DNA of 64,000 nt, taken from NCBI GenBank assembly GCA_007988745.1, contig BJUT01000001.1, forward strand, positions 420,328 to 484,327, in the 5' to 3' direction. This document shows positions 1 through 9,502 of this stretch, in pieces. The first letter of the stretch is position 1. Every line of letters starts with the position of its first letter. Made by a program: the position numbers and the translations under genes. The stretch comes from Pseudoalteromonas atlantica. Its GTDB lineage: Bacteria > Pseudomonadota > Gammaproteobacteria > Enterobacterales > Alteromonadaceae. Under the pieces are notes generated by a model that was not told the origin of the DNA, searched no databases, and saw only the letters and a program-made list of their open reading frames with translations.

Positions 1-1240
1 ATTGGCACGATTTAATATTAGGCACTAGCAAACCCACTTTTGAATCCACTGCTACCCCAATATTATGATCGTCAAAGTAGGTAAGCTCAGTGCAATCATC
101 ATTTACTTTAGAATTAAGCACTGGGTACTCTTTCATCGCAAGTGATAACGCTTTGATAAAAAATGGCATCATAGTGAGCTTTACACCTTGCGCTTTATAC
201 TGCTCTTTTAAACTCGCTCGCAGGGCAATTAATTGCGTTAAGTCTATCTCGTCACTAAAGGTAAAGTGAGGGATTGTAGAGACCGAGGCCATCATTTGCT
301 TTGCCATAGCCGCTTTAATGCCTTTAATTGGCTCTGCTCGCATACCACCGTTTTGTGTTTGTGGCGATTGTGGCTCTTTATTTTGAGTAACGCTGTTTTT
401 AGTAGTAGCACTGCTAAGTGGTGATGTATCTATTGTGTTAGGTACCTCACCTTTAATAAATTCTTCTATGTCTTGTTTATAAATGCGGCCATTTTTACCG
501 CTGCCCGGTACGCACGTTAAATCAACATCAAGCTCTCGCGCTTTGCGCCTTACAGCTGGAGAGGCAACCGCTTTTTTATTAACAACTTTATTTGCTGTTG
601 TTTGCTGCGTTGCTATAGATTTATCTGCCGCTTTACTTTGTGCTTTTACAACGGCGTCGTTTACATCTACATTGGGTTTAGCTGTACTTCCGGCTATGCT
701 CATTTGAAATAACGGGCTATGTACCTGAGCAATTTCACCTTTTTGATAGTAAAGTTTTTGCACTGTACCTGTGTATTTAGCCGGAATTTGTACAAGAGCT
801 TTGTCGGTCATTACATCACACACAGCCTGATCTTCTTGTATTTCATCACCTTCGGCCACTAGCCAATCAACAATTTCACACTCAACAATCCCCTCACCAA
901 TATCTGGAAGAATAAAATCCTCTAAATGCTCTGACGATGCGTTGTCGCTTTGTGTATTTTGCACTTGTTCTGTGTGTGTTTCATCGCTTTGGCTTTGCTC
1001 ATCGGCTACATTCATAGCAAACAAGGGGGCATGAACCTGCGCTATCTCCCCTTTTTGATAATACAATTTAGTGATTACGCCATCGTGCACAGCCGGAATT
1101 TGCACCAGGGCTTTATCGGTCATCACGTCACAAATGGGTTGATCTTCTTTTACTGTGTCACCCTCTTGTATTAGCCATTCAACCACTTCGCACTCAACAA
1201 TGCCTTCACCAATATCGGGTAATATAAAATCTTTAGCCAT
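1..1240 (-). CDS. bkdB: Branched-chain 2-oxoacid dehydrogenase E2 (dihydrolipoyl acyltransferase), C-terminus cut by window edge
   Basis: Core acyltransferase of the branched-chain 2-oxoacid dehydrogenase complex, carrying acyl groups from E1 to CoA on lipoyl arms. I translated the minus strand from the ATG at 1238-1240; about 413 residues lie in the window. It has two near-identical lipoyl domains, about residues 3-77 and 106-180, each with the lipoylation motif DVMTDKALVQIP (first lysine near residue 43). Linkers follow, then a peripheral subunit-binding domain (SPAVRRKARELDVDL, about residue 220) and the start of the catalytic domain. The catalytic HxxxDG motif lies beyond the window edge. 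E1beta ends 8 bases upstream, so it is the third gene of the operon. The E1 partners identify the substrate class. The gene name follows the Pseudomonas bkd operon. Confidence 0.9.
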   Translation of the reverse strand, partial: MAKDFILPDIGEGIVECEVVEWLIQEGDTVKEDQPICDVMTDKALVQIPAVHDGVITKLYYQKGEIAQVHAPLFAMNVADEQSQSDETHTEQVQNTQSDNASSEHLEDFILPDIGEGIVECEIVDWLVAEGDEIQEDQAVCDVMTDKALVQIPAKYTGTVQKLYYQKGEIAQVHSPLFQMSIAGSTAKPNVDVNDAVVKAQSKAADKSIATQQTTANKVVNKKAVASPAVRRKARELDVDLTCVPGSGKNGRIYKQDIEEFIKGEVPNTIDTSPLSSATTKNSVTQNKEPQSPQTQNGGMRAEPIKGIKAAMAKQMMASVSTIPHFTFSDEIDLTQLIALRASLKEQYKAQGVKLTMMPFFIKALSLAMKEYPVLNSKVNDDCTELTYFDDHNIGVAVDSKVGLLVPNIKSCQ

Positions 1241-1248
1241 GGTATCCC

Positions 1249-2226
1249 CTAAAAATCCATTGATCGTTTAATTGCGGCCATTACTTTTAGCTCATCAGGC
1301 ACATATTCTTTTTCAAGTGCTAATGGGTAAGGTGTATCTAACCCACATACTCGCATAATAGGTGACTCAAGGTGTAAAAAGCACTCTTGCTGAATAGTCG
1401 CCGCAATTTCGGCACCAAAGCCATTGGTAATAGGCGCTTCGTGGCTTATCACTAAACGTCCTGTTTTAGTGACCGACTTAGCAATTGTCTCAACATCCCA
1501 AGGTAATATGCTTCTAAGGTCAATCACCTCACAACTAATGCCTTGTTCATTGGCTTGTTTTGCTGCGTTTTCAACAATTTCCATTTGCGCGCCCCACGCA
1601 AGTACAGTGATATCTGTACCTTCTTGTACTACTTCGGCTTTACCCAGCTCAATGGTGTAATCATCCTCTGGTACTTCGCCGGTAGAAGCGCGGTATAAAC
1701 GTTTAGGCTCGAAAAAAATAACGGGGTTATCGTCTTTAATACTTGCTCTTAGTAACCCTTTTGCTTGGTAAGGGTTTCGCGGTACCACTATTTTTAGCCC
1801 TGGCGTATGGGCAAAGTATGCCTCTGGCGATTGTGAGTGATATAAGCCCCCCGCAATACCGCCACCATACGGGGTGCGAATCGTTAAATTGCCCACGTTA
1901 AATTCATTACCACTGCGGTATCTAAACTTGGCAGACTCATTAACTATTTGGTCAAATGCCGGAAAAATATAATCAGCAAATTGTATTTCAGCAAGTGCAG
2001 GTGCGCCAAACGCGGCTAAGCCATTGGCAAAACCTAAAATACCTTGCTCTGTAAGCGGTGTGTTAAATACGCGGTGTTTACCGTACTTTTCTTGCAAACC
2101 TGAGGTCGCTCTAAAAACACCACCAAAATAGCCAACATCTTCACCAAAAATACACGCCTGAGGGTGCTCATTCATGGTGATATCGAGTGCAGAATTAATT
2201 GCGTGTAGCATGTTCATTTTAGCCAT
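1249..2226 (-). CDS. bkdA2: Branched-chain 2-oxoacid dehydrogenase E1 beta subunit
   Basis: Beta subunit of the thiamine-diphosphate-dependent E1 that decarboxylates the 2-oxoacids of valine, leucine and isoleucine and acylates the E2 lipoyl arm. 325 residues, the usual length. The N-terminal pyrimidine-binding domain includes the expected glutamate in [12 protein letters not shown] (about residue 29), and the transketolase C-terminal domain follows (about 200-320). The start codon overlaps the E1alpha stop by one base (TAATG), so translation is probably coupled for 1:1 subunit synthesis. Lpd (E3) is not in the window and must be supplied from elsewhere. Confidence 0.93.
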   Translation of the reverse strand: MAKMNMLHAINSALDITMNEHPQACIFGEDVGYFGGVFRATSGLQEKYGKHRVFNTPLTEQGILGFANGLAAFGAPALAEIQFADYIFPAFDQIVNESAKFRYRSGNEFNVGNLTIRTPYGGGIAGGLYHSQSPEAYFAHTPGLKIVVPRNPYQAKGLLRASIKDDNPVIFFEPKRLYRASTGEVPEDDYTIELGKAEVVQEGTDITVLAWGAQMEIVENAAKQANEQGISCEVIDLRSILPWDVETIAKSVTKTGRLVISHEAPITNGFGAEIAATIQQECFLHLESPIMRVCGLDTPYPLALEKEYVPDELKVMAAIKRSMDF

Positions 2227-3440
2227 TACTTAATTCTCCCTGCTGTGATTGGGTACGCATCTGGGTGCTGCTTTATATGTGCTTTTAAATCGTTATATTG
2301 GCGCTCAAGTGAGGGAATTGGCGTATCGTAAACATCTGATATTAGCTCTTCAAGCGCTGGCTTTTGCACTTTTTCAGCACGTTTAAGGGCGGCTAAAATA
2401 TCTTCACGAATAGTGTCTTTCGCTTTAGCATCGTCCTCTTCGTTTAACCACTCTTGTTTGATCAACCATTTTTTAAATTTATCAATTGGGCAAACTTTAT
2501 GCGTGGCCTCTTCATCTTTTGAGCGGTAACCACTTGGATCATCTGAGGTTGAGTGAGCACCTAATCTGTACGCTATTGACTCAATTAATACCGGCTCGCC
2601 CTGCGTTGCTGCAATTTCGCGGGCCTGTTGTGTTGCTGCAAACACGGCTAATGCATCTGAGCCATCAACACGTATGGTTTTAATGCCATACCCTACGCCT
2701 CGCGATGCTATACCATCGCCTTTAAATTGCTCATCTGCAGGTGTTGATATTGCATACCCGTTATTACGTGCAAAAAATATAACAGGGGCTTTGTGTACCG
2801 CAGCCATATTTAAACCCGCATGAAAATCACCTTCAGATGCTGCACCCTCACCAAAGTAACAAATCGTCACATTATCAATGGTGCTTGCAAGCTCGCCGGT
2901 TTTTGCGTCAATGTGTTTTACTTTTTGCCCGTAGGCATACCCTGTAGCTTGAGGAATTTGCGTACCGAGGGGCGATGATATGGTCATATAATTTAGTTCT
3001 TTTGAACCATAATGAATCGGCATTTGGCGCCCTTTTCCTAAATCTAACTCATTAGAAAACATTTGATTCATAAATTGGTCAAGCGTAAATCCACGGTAAT
3101 GCAAAGCGGCTTGCTCGCGGTATTGCGCCATAATCATGTCATCTTGATCAAGTGCGGCAGCAGAAGCAGTAACAGCGGCTTCTTCACCTAAACATTGCAT
3201 ATAAAAGCTTACGCGGCCTTGGCGCTGCGCGCCTTGCATCCGCTCATCGAGTAGGCGAATAAAACGCATTGTTTCGTATAATTTAATCGCTGTGTGTTTA
3301 GAAATAGTCGGTGCGGTAGCACTAGGATGAATGTCGCCGTCCTCAGTTAAAATACTAAGGGTTGGAATAGTTAGCGCATGACCGTCTATAAACTCGAGGT
3401 CGTGGTTAATATTCAGCGATACGTTATTTGGATTACTCAT
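2226..3440 (-). CDS. bkdA1: Branched-chain 2-oxoacid dehydrogenase E1 alpha subunit
   Basis: Alpha subunit of the E1 decarboxylase and first gene of the operon. 404 residues, longer than pyruvate dehydrogenase E1alpha because of an N-terminal extension typical of the branched-chain enzyme. The sequence strongly resembles mitochondrial [16 protein letters not shown] (about 72-81), [25 protein letters not shown] (about 133-145) and [11 protein letters not shown]. The thiamine-diphosphate motif runs from [10 protein letters not shown] (about 197) to ARNN (about 224-227). These features favour branched-chain over pyruvate or acetoin substrates. A perfect 16-bp palindrome about 117 bases upstream is a candidate operator. 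Confidence 0.93.
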   Translation of the reverse strand: MSNPNNVSLNINHDLEFIDGHALTIPTLSILTEDGDIHPSATAPTISKHTAIKLYETMRFIRLLDERMQGAQRQGRVSFYMQCLGEEAAVTASAAALDQDDMIMAQYREQAALHYRGFTLDQFMNQMFSNELDLGKGRQMPIHYGSKELNYMTISSPLGTQIPQATGYAYGQKVKHIDAKTGELASTIDNVTICYFGEGAASEGDFHAGLNMAAVHKAPVIFFARNNGYAISTPADEQFKGDGIASRGVGYGIKTIRVDGSDALAVFAATQQAREIAATQGEPVLIESIAYRLGAHSTSDDPSGYRSKDEEATHKVCPIDKFKKWLIKQEWLNEEDDAKAKDTIREDILAALKRAEKVQKPALEELISDVYDTPIPSLERQYNDLKAHIKQHPDAYPITAGRIK

Positions 3441-3556
3441 AACCTACCTTCTCTTGTTGTCTGTGATACAGCGCCCCTTTTAAGTTTTTATTATGGGTGA
3501 GGCTTGCGAATAAACTTTGCAGCATCTGCGCTGTATTTAATTAAAGCTGCCACCAC

Positions 3557-3572
3557 CTTACGTTAACGTAAG
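3557..3572. promoter_or_regulatory. Perfect 16-bp palindrome, candidate operator of the bkd operon
   Basis: CTTACGTTAACGTAAG is a perfect inverted repeat in the 265-base gap upstream of the bkd E1alpha gene. From memory it resembles operators described for LiuR, the MerR-family regulator of branched-chain amino acid breakdown in gammaproteobacteria, which would fit the adjacent genes. The regulator gene is not in the window, so the assignment is inferred. A second, long-range inverted repeat (ATACAGCGC at 3466-3474, GCGCTGTAT at 3528-3536) lies in the presumed leader. I found no convincing -35/-10 pair. Confidence 0.55.
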
Positions 3573-3705
3573 ATGTTATTCAACAAGTGTAAGACGAAAC
3601 AAAAGTAAAATACGATTAAAAATATGGAAAGTTAACTGTACGCATTTATTAAACTAATAAAAACATACAGTTAAATATTCAAGGCGAGTGGTCTGATGAG
3701 TTTTA

Positions 3706-4758
3706 TTAGACGAAATTACTATCTACTTGCATAGGAATAACGGTAAGCAGTGCCCTTTGCCCAAGCGCAACGTGCGCATTTGGAAAAATAATAGCTTCCC
3801 CTTCCACATCGGCATAATAAGGGGTATCGCCGTCTGTTGCTAGCAACTCACCTTTAGCAAACCCTGTGAAATTTTCTGCATCATCAGAAAACGGAAAGCT
3901 AAAGTCCTGCTGCGTTCTATTAATTGTGCGATGCACGGCAAACAGCTCAAAGTCACTTGCATTAAATTGAGGGTATTGCACTTCTTTTTGGCTAATTAAT
4001 GCAGTTAGCGTTTGCTTGGTTTTTGCAAAGCGAACCATGTCGTTTTCACCAAACGGTTTAACTTGACCCAGTTCAACGGTGAATGAATCAGCGCCATGAA
4101 CAAACGAAGAATAGTAACTGAATGTAGTTGCCGGTGATTTCATCATCAATACGGTATTTACACCGCAGCTAAGTAAAAATTGTAACTGCGATTTTTTCCA
4201 TGGTTTACCATGAAGATAAGGATACACAGCAAATTTTTCATTTTTTGAGCCACGTATAGCAGTATGTAAATCATAATGATAACGTGCACTGCCTTGCTCG
4301 CCCCGTGCAAAAAAGTCAGTTACATACTCTTCTAGGTTTGCAGCGCGTTTGCGCTCATCATTCATTGGCACACCCTCAACAGTGTGGTGGCCGTTAAACA
4401 AACGGTTTAGGTTTTCTTCTACAAAACGCAGGCCAATATTTATTGATTTTGGATTACCAAATATAAAGAGCACACGCTGATTTAATGCAAGCTCACCTTT
4501 TATTATGGTTTTTATTAGCTCGTCACATATTTCTATAGGTGCGGTTTCGTTACCGTGTACAGCGCTTGAAAGCACAACATCTTTTGTTGTTGTGCCCTGT
4601 GGTTGAAATTCAATAACGCCTGTATCGTGAACGGTTACGCGCGTTCCATTTACTAGCGTGAATTCACTTGCCTCTAAATGCCATTCATTGTCGCGACTGA
4701 GTGTTAAAAAGTCGCCGCTATTTATTAGTTCATTTAAATAATCTGGTTTGGCTAACAT
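3706..4758 (-). CDS. astE: Succinylglutamate desuccinylase
   Basis: Last enzyme of the arginine succinyltransferase pathway: N-succinylglutamate plus water gives succinate and glutamate. 350 residues, close to the family norm. Zinc ligands fit AHGNETAP (His68, Glu71) and YDLHTAIRG (His165), and the catalytic glutamate fits VELGQV (about 229), as in the M14/AstE-AspA family. It stands alone here, apart from astCADB, with pgm and its terminator immediately upstream. Only about 35 bases separate that terminator from the ATG, so its promoter is either very compact or relies on read-through. Confidence 0.93.
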   Translation of the reverse strand: MLAKPDYLNELINSGDFLTLSRDNEWHLEASEFTLVNGTRVTVHDTGVIEFQPQGTTTKDVVLSSAVHGNETAPIEICDELIKTIIKGELALNQRVLFIFGNPKSINIGLRFVEENLNRLFNGHHTVEGVPMNDERKRAANLEEYVTDFFARGEQGSARYHYDLHTAIRGSKNEKFAVYPYLHGKPWKKSQLQFLLSCGVNTVLMMKSPATTFSYYSSFVHGADSFTVELGQVKPFGENDMVRFAKTKQTLTALISQKEVQYPQFNASDFELFAVHRTINRTQQDFSFPFSDDAENFTGFAKGELLATDGDTPYYADVEGEAIIFPNAHVALGQRALLTVIPMQVDSNFV

Positions 4759-4791
4759 GATAAGCCCTTTTATAGTGTGAGAGATACAAAC

Positions 4792-4820
4792 AAAAACGGC
4801 TGAATAAATCAGCCGTTTTT
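4792..4820 (-). terminator. Intrinsic terminator of pgm
   Basis: A 12-bp perfect stem (AAAAACGGCTGA / TCAGCCGTTTTT) with a 5-base loop, 18 bases past the pgm stop on the minus strand. The T-rich tail is part of the stem arm, so it could work in both directions. Confidence 0.8.
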
Positions 4821-4837
4821 AAATAGTGTAAGCCGTG

Positions 4838-6475
4838 TTAGCTGATCACAGAATCAACTAATTGCTTCGCTTCTTTTTCTAGTAGTGCTAAATGCTCTTC
4901 ACCTTTGAAAGACTCAAGATAAATTTTATAAATATCTTCAGTACCAGAAGGACGTGCTGCAAACCAGCCGTTTTCAGTCACTACTTTTAAGCCGCCAATG
5001 GCCGCATCATTGCCAGGTGCATGAGTCAGTTTTTGTAAAATTGGTTCGCCAGCTAATGTATCGGCTTTAACATCGCTTGCACTAAGTGCTTTTAAACGTG
5101 ATTTTTGCGCACTGCTAGCAGGGGCATCTAAACGCTTATATAGTGGAGAGCCAAATTCTTGCTCTAGCTCTTTATAAAGCGCTGATGGTGTTTTACCTGT
5201 TACTGCGAGTATTTCAGCTGCAAGTAACCCCATAATAAAGCCGTCTTTGTCGGTACACCATACGCTGCCATCAAATCGTAAAAACGCAGCGCCAGCACTT
5301 TCTTCGCCACCAAAGGCAAGCTTACCTTTGTTTAAGCCATCTACAAACCACTTAAAGCCAACCGGCACTTCTTTAACTTTACGCTCATTACGAGCTACTA
5401 CGCGGTCAATCATTGAGCTAGAAACCAGCGTTTTGCCAATTTCTACACTGCTGTCCCAGTCGCGGTGTTTTAATAAATAATCAATCGCTACCGCTAAAAA
5501 GTGATTAGGATTCATTAACCCATCTGGGGTAACAATACCGTGGCGGTCGTAATCTGGGTCGTTGCCAATAGCAATATCAAAGTCGTCTTTTAATTTAATT
5601 AAATTAGCCATTGAGTAAGGTGATGAACAATCCATACGAATTTTGCCATCTTTATCAAGTGGCATAAATGCAAAACGCGGATCAACACTGTCGTTTACTA
5701 CGGTTAAATCTAAATTATATTTTTGCGCTATTAATGGCCAAAAGTTAATACCAGAGCCACCTAGCGGGTCAATACCTACTTTAATACCCGCATCGCTAAC
5801 GGCTTTTAAATTAACGATATTTTCTAAGTCGTTAATGTATGGCGTCATTAGGTCTTCGTATTTAATAAACCCTGAACGCGATGCTTTAGCAAATGGAAAC
5901 AGCTCAACTTCTACTAAATCTTCTAATAGTAATTGATTTGCTCTGTCTTCAATCCATTTAGTTACGTCGGTATCTGCTGGGCCACCGTTAGGTGGATTGT
6001 ACTTAAAGCCACCGTCTTCTGGCGGGTTATGTGAAGGCGTTACCACAATACCGTCGGCTAATTCGTTAGGATTTAATTTGTTATGGCAAACAATAGCATG
6101 GCTAATAACAGGGGTTGGCGTGTAATCGTGATTTTGCTGGGTAATTACTTGCACCTCATTAGCCACTAATACTTCTATGGCAGAGTTAAAAGCAGCTTCA
6201 CTTAATGCATGCGTATCTTTACCTAAAAAAAGCGGACCAAAAATGTCGTTTTGCTTTCTGTAGTCACAAATAGCTTGTGTAATGGCTAAAATATGAGATT
6301 CGTTAAACTTAACATCGTAAGAGCAACCACGGTGACCCGACGTACCAAAAGCAACACAATGCTCTGGGTTTTGCTCTAAGTCTGGCTCATTTAAGTAATA
6401 AGCCGATACCAGTTTTGGTACGTTAACTAAAGTTGAATGTGGCGCAGTTTTCCCAGCACCTGAATGAATAGCCAT
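4838..6475 (-). CDS. pgm: Phosphoglucomutase (alpha-D-glucose-1,6-bisphosphate dependent)
   Basis: Interconverts glucose 1-phosphate and glucose 6-phosphate, linking glycolysis to glycogen and nucleotide-sugar synthesis. 545 residues, almost the length of E. coli Pgm (546). The phosphoserine loop is [12 protein letters not shown] (Ser148), the metal-binding loop is [10 protein letters not shown] (about 308), and the C-terminal phosphate-binding loop is [12 protein letters not shown]. It starts 10 bases after the seqA stop; the seqA-pgm order is the same as in E. coli and suggests one transcript. Confidence 0.96.
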   Translation of the reverse strand: MAIHSGAGKTAPHSTLVNVPKLVSAYYLNEPDLEQNPEHCVAFGTSGHRGCSYDVKFNESHILAITQAICDYRKQNDIFGPLFLGKDTHALSEAAFNSAIEVLVANEVQVITQQNHDYTPTPVISHAIVCHNKLNPNELADGIVVTPSHNPPEDGGFKYNPPNGGPADTDVTKWIEDRANQLLLEDLVEVELFPFAKASRSGFIKYEDLMTPYINDLENIVNLKAVSDAGIKVGIDPLGGSGINFWPLIAQKYNLDLTVVNDSVDPRFAFMPLDKDGKIRMDCSSPYSMANLIKLKDDFDIAIGNDPDYDRHGIVTPDGLMNPNHFLAVAIDYLLKHRDWDSSVEIGKTLVSSSMIDRVVARNERKVKEVPVGFKWFVDGLNKGKLAFGGEESAGAAFLRFDGSVWCTDKDGFIMGLLAAEILAVTGKTPSALYKELEQEFGSPLYKRLDAPASSAQKSRLKALSASDVKADTLAGEPILQKLTHAPGNDAAIGGLKVVTENGWFAARPSGTEDIYKIYLESFKGEEHLALLEKEAKQLVDSVIS

Positions 6476-6485
6476 GTTTATTTCC

Positions 6486-7061
6486 TTACAAGTAATCGCG
6501 AATTTCTTCTGCTTGCTCTGCTGAATAACCTAAGCACAGCGCAACCTCGTGTAGCATCATTTTTTTACGTGTTGTGTTCGAATTTGTCATTACCCAGTAC
6601 TCACTGTCGGTAATGTTTTTAGGGTTCATACTACTGCCGCTATTAACTAAGTCTTCTTTGCTGGTTGCAAAGTAAACGCGGTCGCGCCCTTTTATATCAA
6701 GCACAGCACTAAATTCTTTTTTATGCGTTCTATAAAAAGCACTTAAAATAAATAAAAACCTGCCTACCACCCCTTTTTGCATTGCTAGTTCTTCTTTATT
6801 TAGAATATTAAATACATTAGCGTTTGTTTGCTTCACGGGTGTGACAACCTCTTGCTCTTGGCTGTCGTTAGTAGCTGGCGTGTCGTCAAGTGGGGCTTGA
6901 GTAGCTGTTTGATTGTTTTGATTGTTCTTAGCAACGGGAGTGTTGTCATCACCGTTTAGATTTAATAAACGACGTAAAATAGTGGATGCGCTTTCGCCAA
7001 TACTTTGTGTATTGCTAGCAATATACTGATATAACTCGTCGTCTATGTCGATTTGTTTCAT
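6486..7061 (-). CDS. seqA: Negative modulator of replication initiation SeqA
   Basis: Binds hemimethylated GATC, sequesters oriC and limits re-initiation; forms filaments through its N-terminus. I start at ATG 7059-7061, giving 191 residues beginning [17 protein letters not shown], which matches the E. coli N-terminus; an AGGA ribosome site lies just upstream. A longer open frame runs to 7157, but its extra 32 residues (MFVRVLVV...) have no counterpart. The oligomerisation domain is about 1-35, followed by a Gln/Asn/Thr-rich linker longer than in E. coli (181 residues). The DNA-binding domain is about 80-190 ([27 protein letters not shown]). Divergent from ybfF, as in enterics. Confidence 0.95.
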   Translation of the reverse strand: MKQIDIDDELYQYIASNTQSIGESASTILRRLLNLNGDDNTPVAKNNQNNQTATQAPLDDTPATNDSQEQEVVTPVKQTNANVFNILNKEELAMQKGVVGRFLFILSAFYRTHKKEFSAVLDIKGRDRVYFATSKEDLVNSGSSMNPKNITDSEYWVMTNSNTTRKKMMLHEVALCLGYSAEQAEEIRDYL

Positions 7062-7405
7062 GTTGTTCCTGTCATTACGGGCCACATTTTTTCTTTCCCC
7101 GTGATTATACCCAAACCAAATATAAATGCGAGTTACAACAAGCACTCGCACAAACATAACCTATAAACGCGCTAATAAAGGTGTGTTGATTATTTGCTTA
7201 TAAACCCAATGTAGTAATTAACAGCTTTTAAAAGTACTACCCATATTATTATCTCCATTAGGCTGGTAACACCAAATAGCCCACAACTGGCGTAAAAATA
7301 AACGGTGTTACCCCATAAAAGGCGCGTGCAGAGCAGTTAACCGTTATATCTTTTGCTTTTTAGGGCAATGCTCGGCAAACTAAGCCAAAATTTTAGGAGG
7401 CGGTC
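7062..7405. other. Intergenic region between divergent seqA and ybfF
   Basis: 344 bases without a gene, presumably holding the two divergent promoters. The only clear structure is an inverted repeat, GGTAACACC at 7265-7273 and GGTGTTACC at 7304-7312 (perfect 9-bp arms, 30-base spacer). A strong ribosome site (TAGGAGG) lies before the ybfF ATG. I could not assign promoter boxes with confidence and saw no RNA gene. Confidence 0.6.
7265..7312. repeat. Inverted repeat upstream of ybfF
   Basis: Perfect 9-base arms GGTAACACC and GGTGTTACC separated by 30 bases. It could be a pair of half-sites for a regulator, a remnant small repeat, or a stem-loop in the ybfF leader. It has no T-run, so it is not a typical terminator. 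Confidence 0.4.
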
Positions 7406-8173
7406 ATGCTATTAAACTATAAACAATACGGTGAAGGTCCGGATGTAGTGATCATTCATGGTTTATTTGGCTCTTTAGAAAACCTAAATGTTATTGCAAA
7501 ACCATTGAGCGAGTACTTTAGGGTAACGAATGTAGATTTGCGTAACCATGGCGCTTCACCGCACAGTAATGAAATGAACTACCCTGCAATGGCCGCAGAT
7601 ATTGTTGAGCTAATGAACGCGTTAAATATTAACAATGCGCACCTGATTGGCCACTCAATGGGCGGTAAAGTGGCAATGGAAGTGGCGCTAATGCATAGCC
7701 AAAAAGTAAATAAGCTGGTGGTACTTGATATTGCCCCTGTGAGTTACCCTGCCCGCCACACACAAATTATTAATGCACAAAAAAAAGTGGCAACTAGCCA
7801 GGTTACTGATAGAAAACAAGCTGATGCTATTATGAGCGAGTACATTAATGAGCTAGGTGTTAGGCAGTTTTTACTAAAAAGCTTAGCTAAAAATGACGAT
7901 GGACAGTACAAATGGCGATTTAATTTAGATGTACTTGATGAAAAATATTCGACAATCACCGCCAATGTTAATGAAAACAATTCTTGTTTGTGCGATACTT
8001 TATTTATCAAAGGCAACGATTCTGATTACATACTGCCAGAATACCGCGATGAAATAACAAAGCGCTTTAAAAATACACGAGCAAAAATTATACACGGTGC
8101 AGGACATTGGCTTCATGCACAAAAACCCGCTGCAGTTAATAAAGCAATAAATGACTTTTTAACAGGGCTTTAA
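7406..8173 (+). CDS. ybfF: Alpha/beta-hydrolase, esterase YbfF family
   Basis: Small serine esterase; E. coli YbfF hydrolyses short acyl esters and acyl-CoA, but its physiological substrate is unknown. 255 residues. Oxyanion region IIHGLFGSLENL (about 16-27), nucleophile elbow LIGHSMGGK (serine near residue 88), and C-terminal catalytic histidine in IHGAGHWLHAQKP (about 232). Start chosen after a strong TAGGAGG ribosome site. First gene of the plus-strand run ybfF-DUF2788-ybfE-fldA; its position opposite seqA is the enteric arrangement. Confidence 0.92.
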   Translation: MLLNYKQYGEGPDVVIIHGLFGSLENLNVIAKPLSEYFRVTNVDLRNHGASPHSNEMNYPAMAADIVELMNALNINNAHLIGHSMGGKVAMEVALMHSQKVNKLVVLDIAPVSYPARHTQIINAQKKVATSQVTDRKQADAIMSEYINELGVRQFLLKSLAKNDDGQYKWRFNLDVLDEKYSTITANVNENNSCLCDTLFIKGNDSDYILPEYRDEITKRFKNTRAKIIHGAGHWLHAQKPAAVNKAINDFLTGL

Positions 8174-8268
8174 TGCAATTTTAATCATGTGTTTTTGGTT
8201 ATCCGTACTAAATTAATGCATATTTATATGCTATAGTACGCGCCGTTTAATTTAAAGGTTATACGTTG

Positions 8269-8490
8269 ATGGTCAGTCAGTTTATTAACGAATTTGATAC
8301 CCTAGGGTTGTACTTTGGCTTAGCCGGTATTTTTGTATTCATCGGCCTGGCAATTAAAGACGTACTTAATAGTGGTAACGTACCTAAGTTTGGTCGCTAC
8401 ATTGTGTGGGGCGTCCTCTTTTTAGGGTGTTCTGGCTTTATTGCGAAAGGACTTATACAAGTTTTTTGGCAAGGTGCAGGTGTAGGTTAG
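8269..8490 (+). CDS. DUF2788 small inner-membrane protein
   Basis: 73 residues from ATG 8269 (74 if the preceding in-frame TTG at 8266 is used; AAAGG at 8254-8258 is spaced slightly better for the TTG). Two hydrophobic segments are visible, about 12-30 (LYFGLAGIFVFIGLAI) and about 47-66 (IVWGVLFLGCSGFIAKGLI), joined by a short polar stretch. It resembles DUF2788, a family of unknown function found at this position, between ybfF and ybfE, in marine gammaproteobacteria but absent from E. coli. It ends two bases before the ybfE ATG, so the two are probably co-translated. Confidence 0.8.
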   Translation: MVSQFINEFDTLGLYFGLAGIFVFIGLAIKDVLNSGNVPKFGRYIVWGVLFLGCSGFIAKGLIQVFWQGAGVG

Positions 8491-8492
8491 GC

Positions 8493-8771
8493 ATGGCGAA
8501 GTCAGAAACAGATAGAACAACTCCCGATTTATTTGAATACGAAAAGCGCCCAGGCAGGCCTAAAACGAACCCTTTACCAAGGGATATGCAGTTAAAGGTT
8601 AATAAACGTAATCAAATAAAACGAGATAAAGCACGCGGTTTAAAGCGTGTAGAATTTAAAGTTTCATCACAGTTATATCAGGCACTGAGTGATATGGCAG
8701 ATGCACAAAATATTAGCCGTAGTGCGCTGATTGAAACAATTTTACAAGAAAGATTGGCTATTGATAGATAA
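8493..8771 (+). CDS. ybfE: YbfE family protein (LexA-regulated in E. coli), small ribbon-helix-helix-like
   Basis: 92 residues from ATG 8493, beginning MAKSETDRTTPDLFEYEKRP, an almost exact match to the E. coli YbfE N-terminus. The open frame extends upstream to 8406, but that part overlaps the DUF2788 gene and is not conserved. The conserved body has RPGRPKTNPL (about 18-27), a basic stretch NKRNQIKRDKARGLKRVEFK, and a C-terminal helix pair typical of ribbon-helix-helix DNA binders (NISRSALIETIL). E. coli ybfE belongs to the SOS regulon; I found no clear LexA box here. Function unknown. Confidence 0.88.
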   Translation: MAKSETDRTTPDLFEYEKRPGRPKTNPLPRDMQLKVNKRNQIKRDKARGLKRVEFKVSSQLYQALSDMADAQNISRSALIETILQERLAIDR

Positions 8772-8785
8772 AAGGTTTGAAGTCC

Positions 8786-9313
8786 ATGGCAAGTGTAGGC
8801 ATTTTTTTCGGAAGTGACACAGGTAATACAGAACACGTAGCAAAAATGATCCAAAAAGAATTGGGTAAAAAGCTTGTGGCTGTACACGACATTGCAAAAA
8901 GCTCTAAAGAAGAGATTGCAGAGTTCGATTTAATCTTATTCGGTATTCCTACTTGGTACTACGGTGAAGCACAATGTGATTGGGATGACTTTTTCCCTGA
9001 GCTTGAAGAAGTAGACTTTGAAGGTAAGCTAGTGGCTATTTTTGGTTGTGGCGACCAAGAAGACTACGCAGAATACTTTTTAGACGCTATGGGTATGATC
9101 AACGATATCGTTACCGAGCGCGGTGCTATTGTGGTTGGCCATTGGTCTAGTGAAGGCTACGACTTTGAAGCATCTAAAGGTATGGCTGATGACACGCACT
9201 TTGTAGGCTTAGGTATTGATGAAGACCGCCAACCTGAATTAACAGAACAACGTGTTAAAGCATGGTGCGCACAAGTATATGATGAAATGTGCTTAAGCGA
9301 ACTAGCAGACTAA
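8786..9313 (+). CDS. fldA: Flavodoxin I (FMN electron carrier)
   Basis: Low-potential FMN electron carrier for pyruvate formate-lyase activation, biotin and methionine synthesis, and radical enzymes. 175 residues from ATG 8786 (MASVGIFFGSDTGNTEHVAK), aligned to the E. coli start; a TTG at 8777 would add three residues but has no support. The phosphate loop is GSDTGNTEH (about 9-17), followed by PTWYYGEAQCDWDDF (about 56-70) and GCGDQEDYAEYF (about 88-99). The AAAGG site overlaps the ybfE stop, so the genes are coupled. The fldA-fur order is conserved with E. coli. Confidence 0.96.
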   Translation: MASVGIFFGSDTGNTEHVAKMIQKELGKKLVAVHDIAKSSKEEIAEFDLILFGIPTWYYGEAQCDWDDFFPELEEVDFEGKLVAIFGCGDQEDYAEYFLDAMGMINDIVTERGAIVVGHWSSEGYDFEASKGMADDTHFVGLGIDEDRQPELTEQRVKAWCAQVYDEMCLSELAD

Positions 9314-9330
9314 CCTCCTCCCCCTTTTAT

Positions 9331-9365
9331 CGCTAACTGTTTAAATAATTATCAAACAGTTAGCG
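9331..9365 (+). other. Perfect 12-bp stem-loop between fldA and fur
   Basis: CGCTAACTGTTT at 9331-9342 pairs perfectly with AAACAGTTAGCG at 9354-9365 around an 11-base loop, 17 bases after the fldA stop. No T-run follows, so it is not a textbook terminator. It may stabilise the fldA transcript end or act as a weak terminator before the fur promoter region. Confidence 0.5.
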
Positions 9366-9502
9366 ACTTTAGAATTAATAGCAAAATTGATCAATTGTTC
9401 TTTGCACTCAGTGCTTAGGCGCGTTATCCTTGTTATTGCTAATGTGTCGTGTGCATCTGTAAGAGATGTCTAGTATAACCAAACAAATTTGAGACAGATT
9501 TA

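Noticed and set aside
7062-7157. N-terminal extension of SeqA by 32 residues
   Set aside because: Not conserved; the internal ATG has an AGGA site and gives the family N-terminus.
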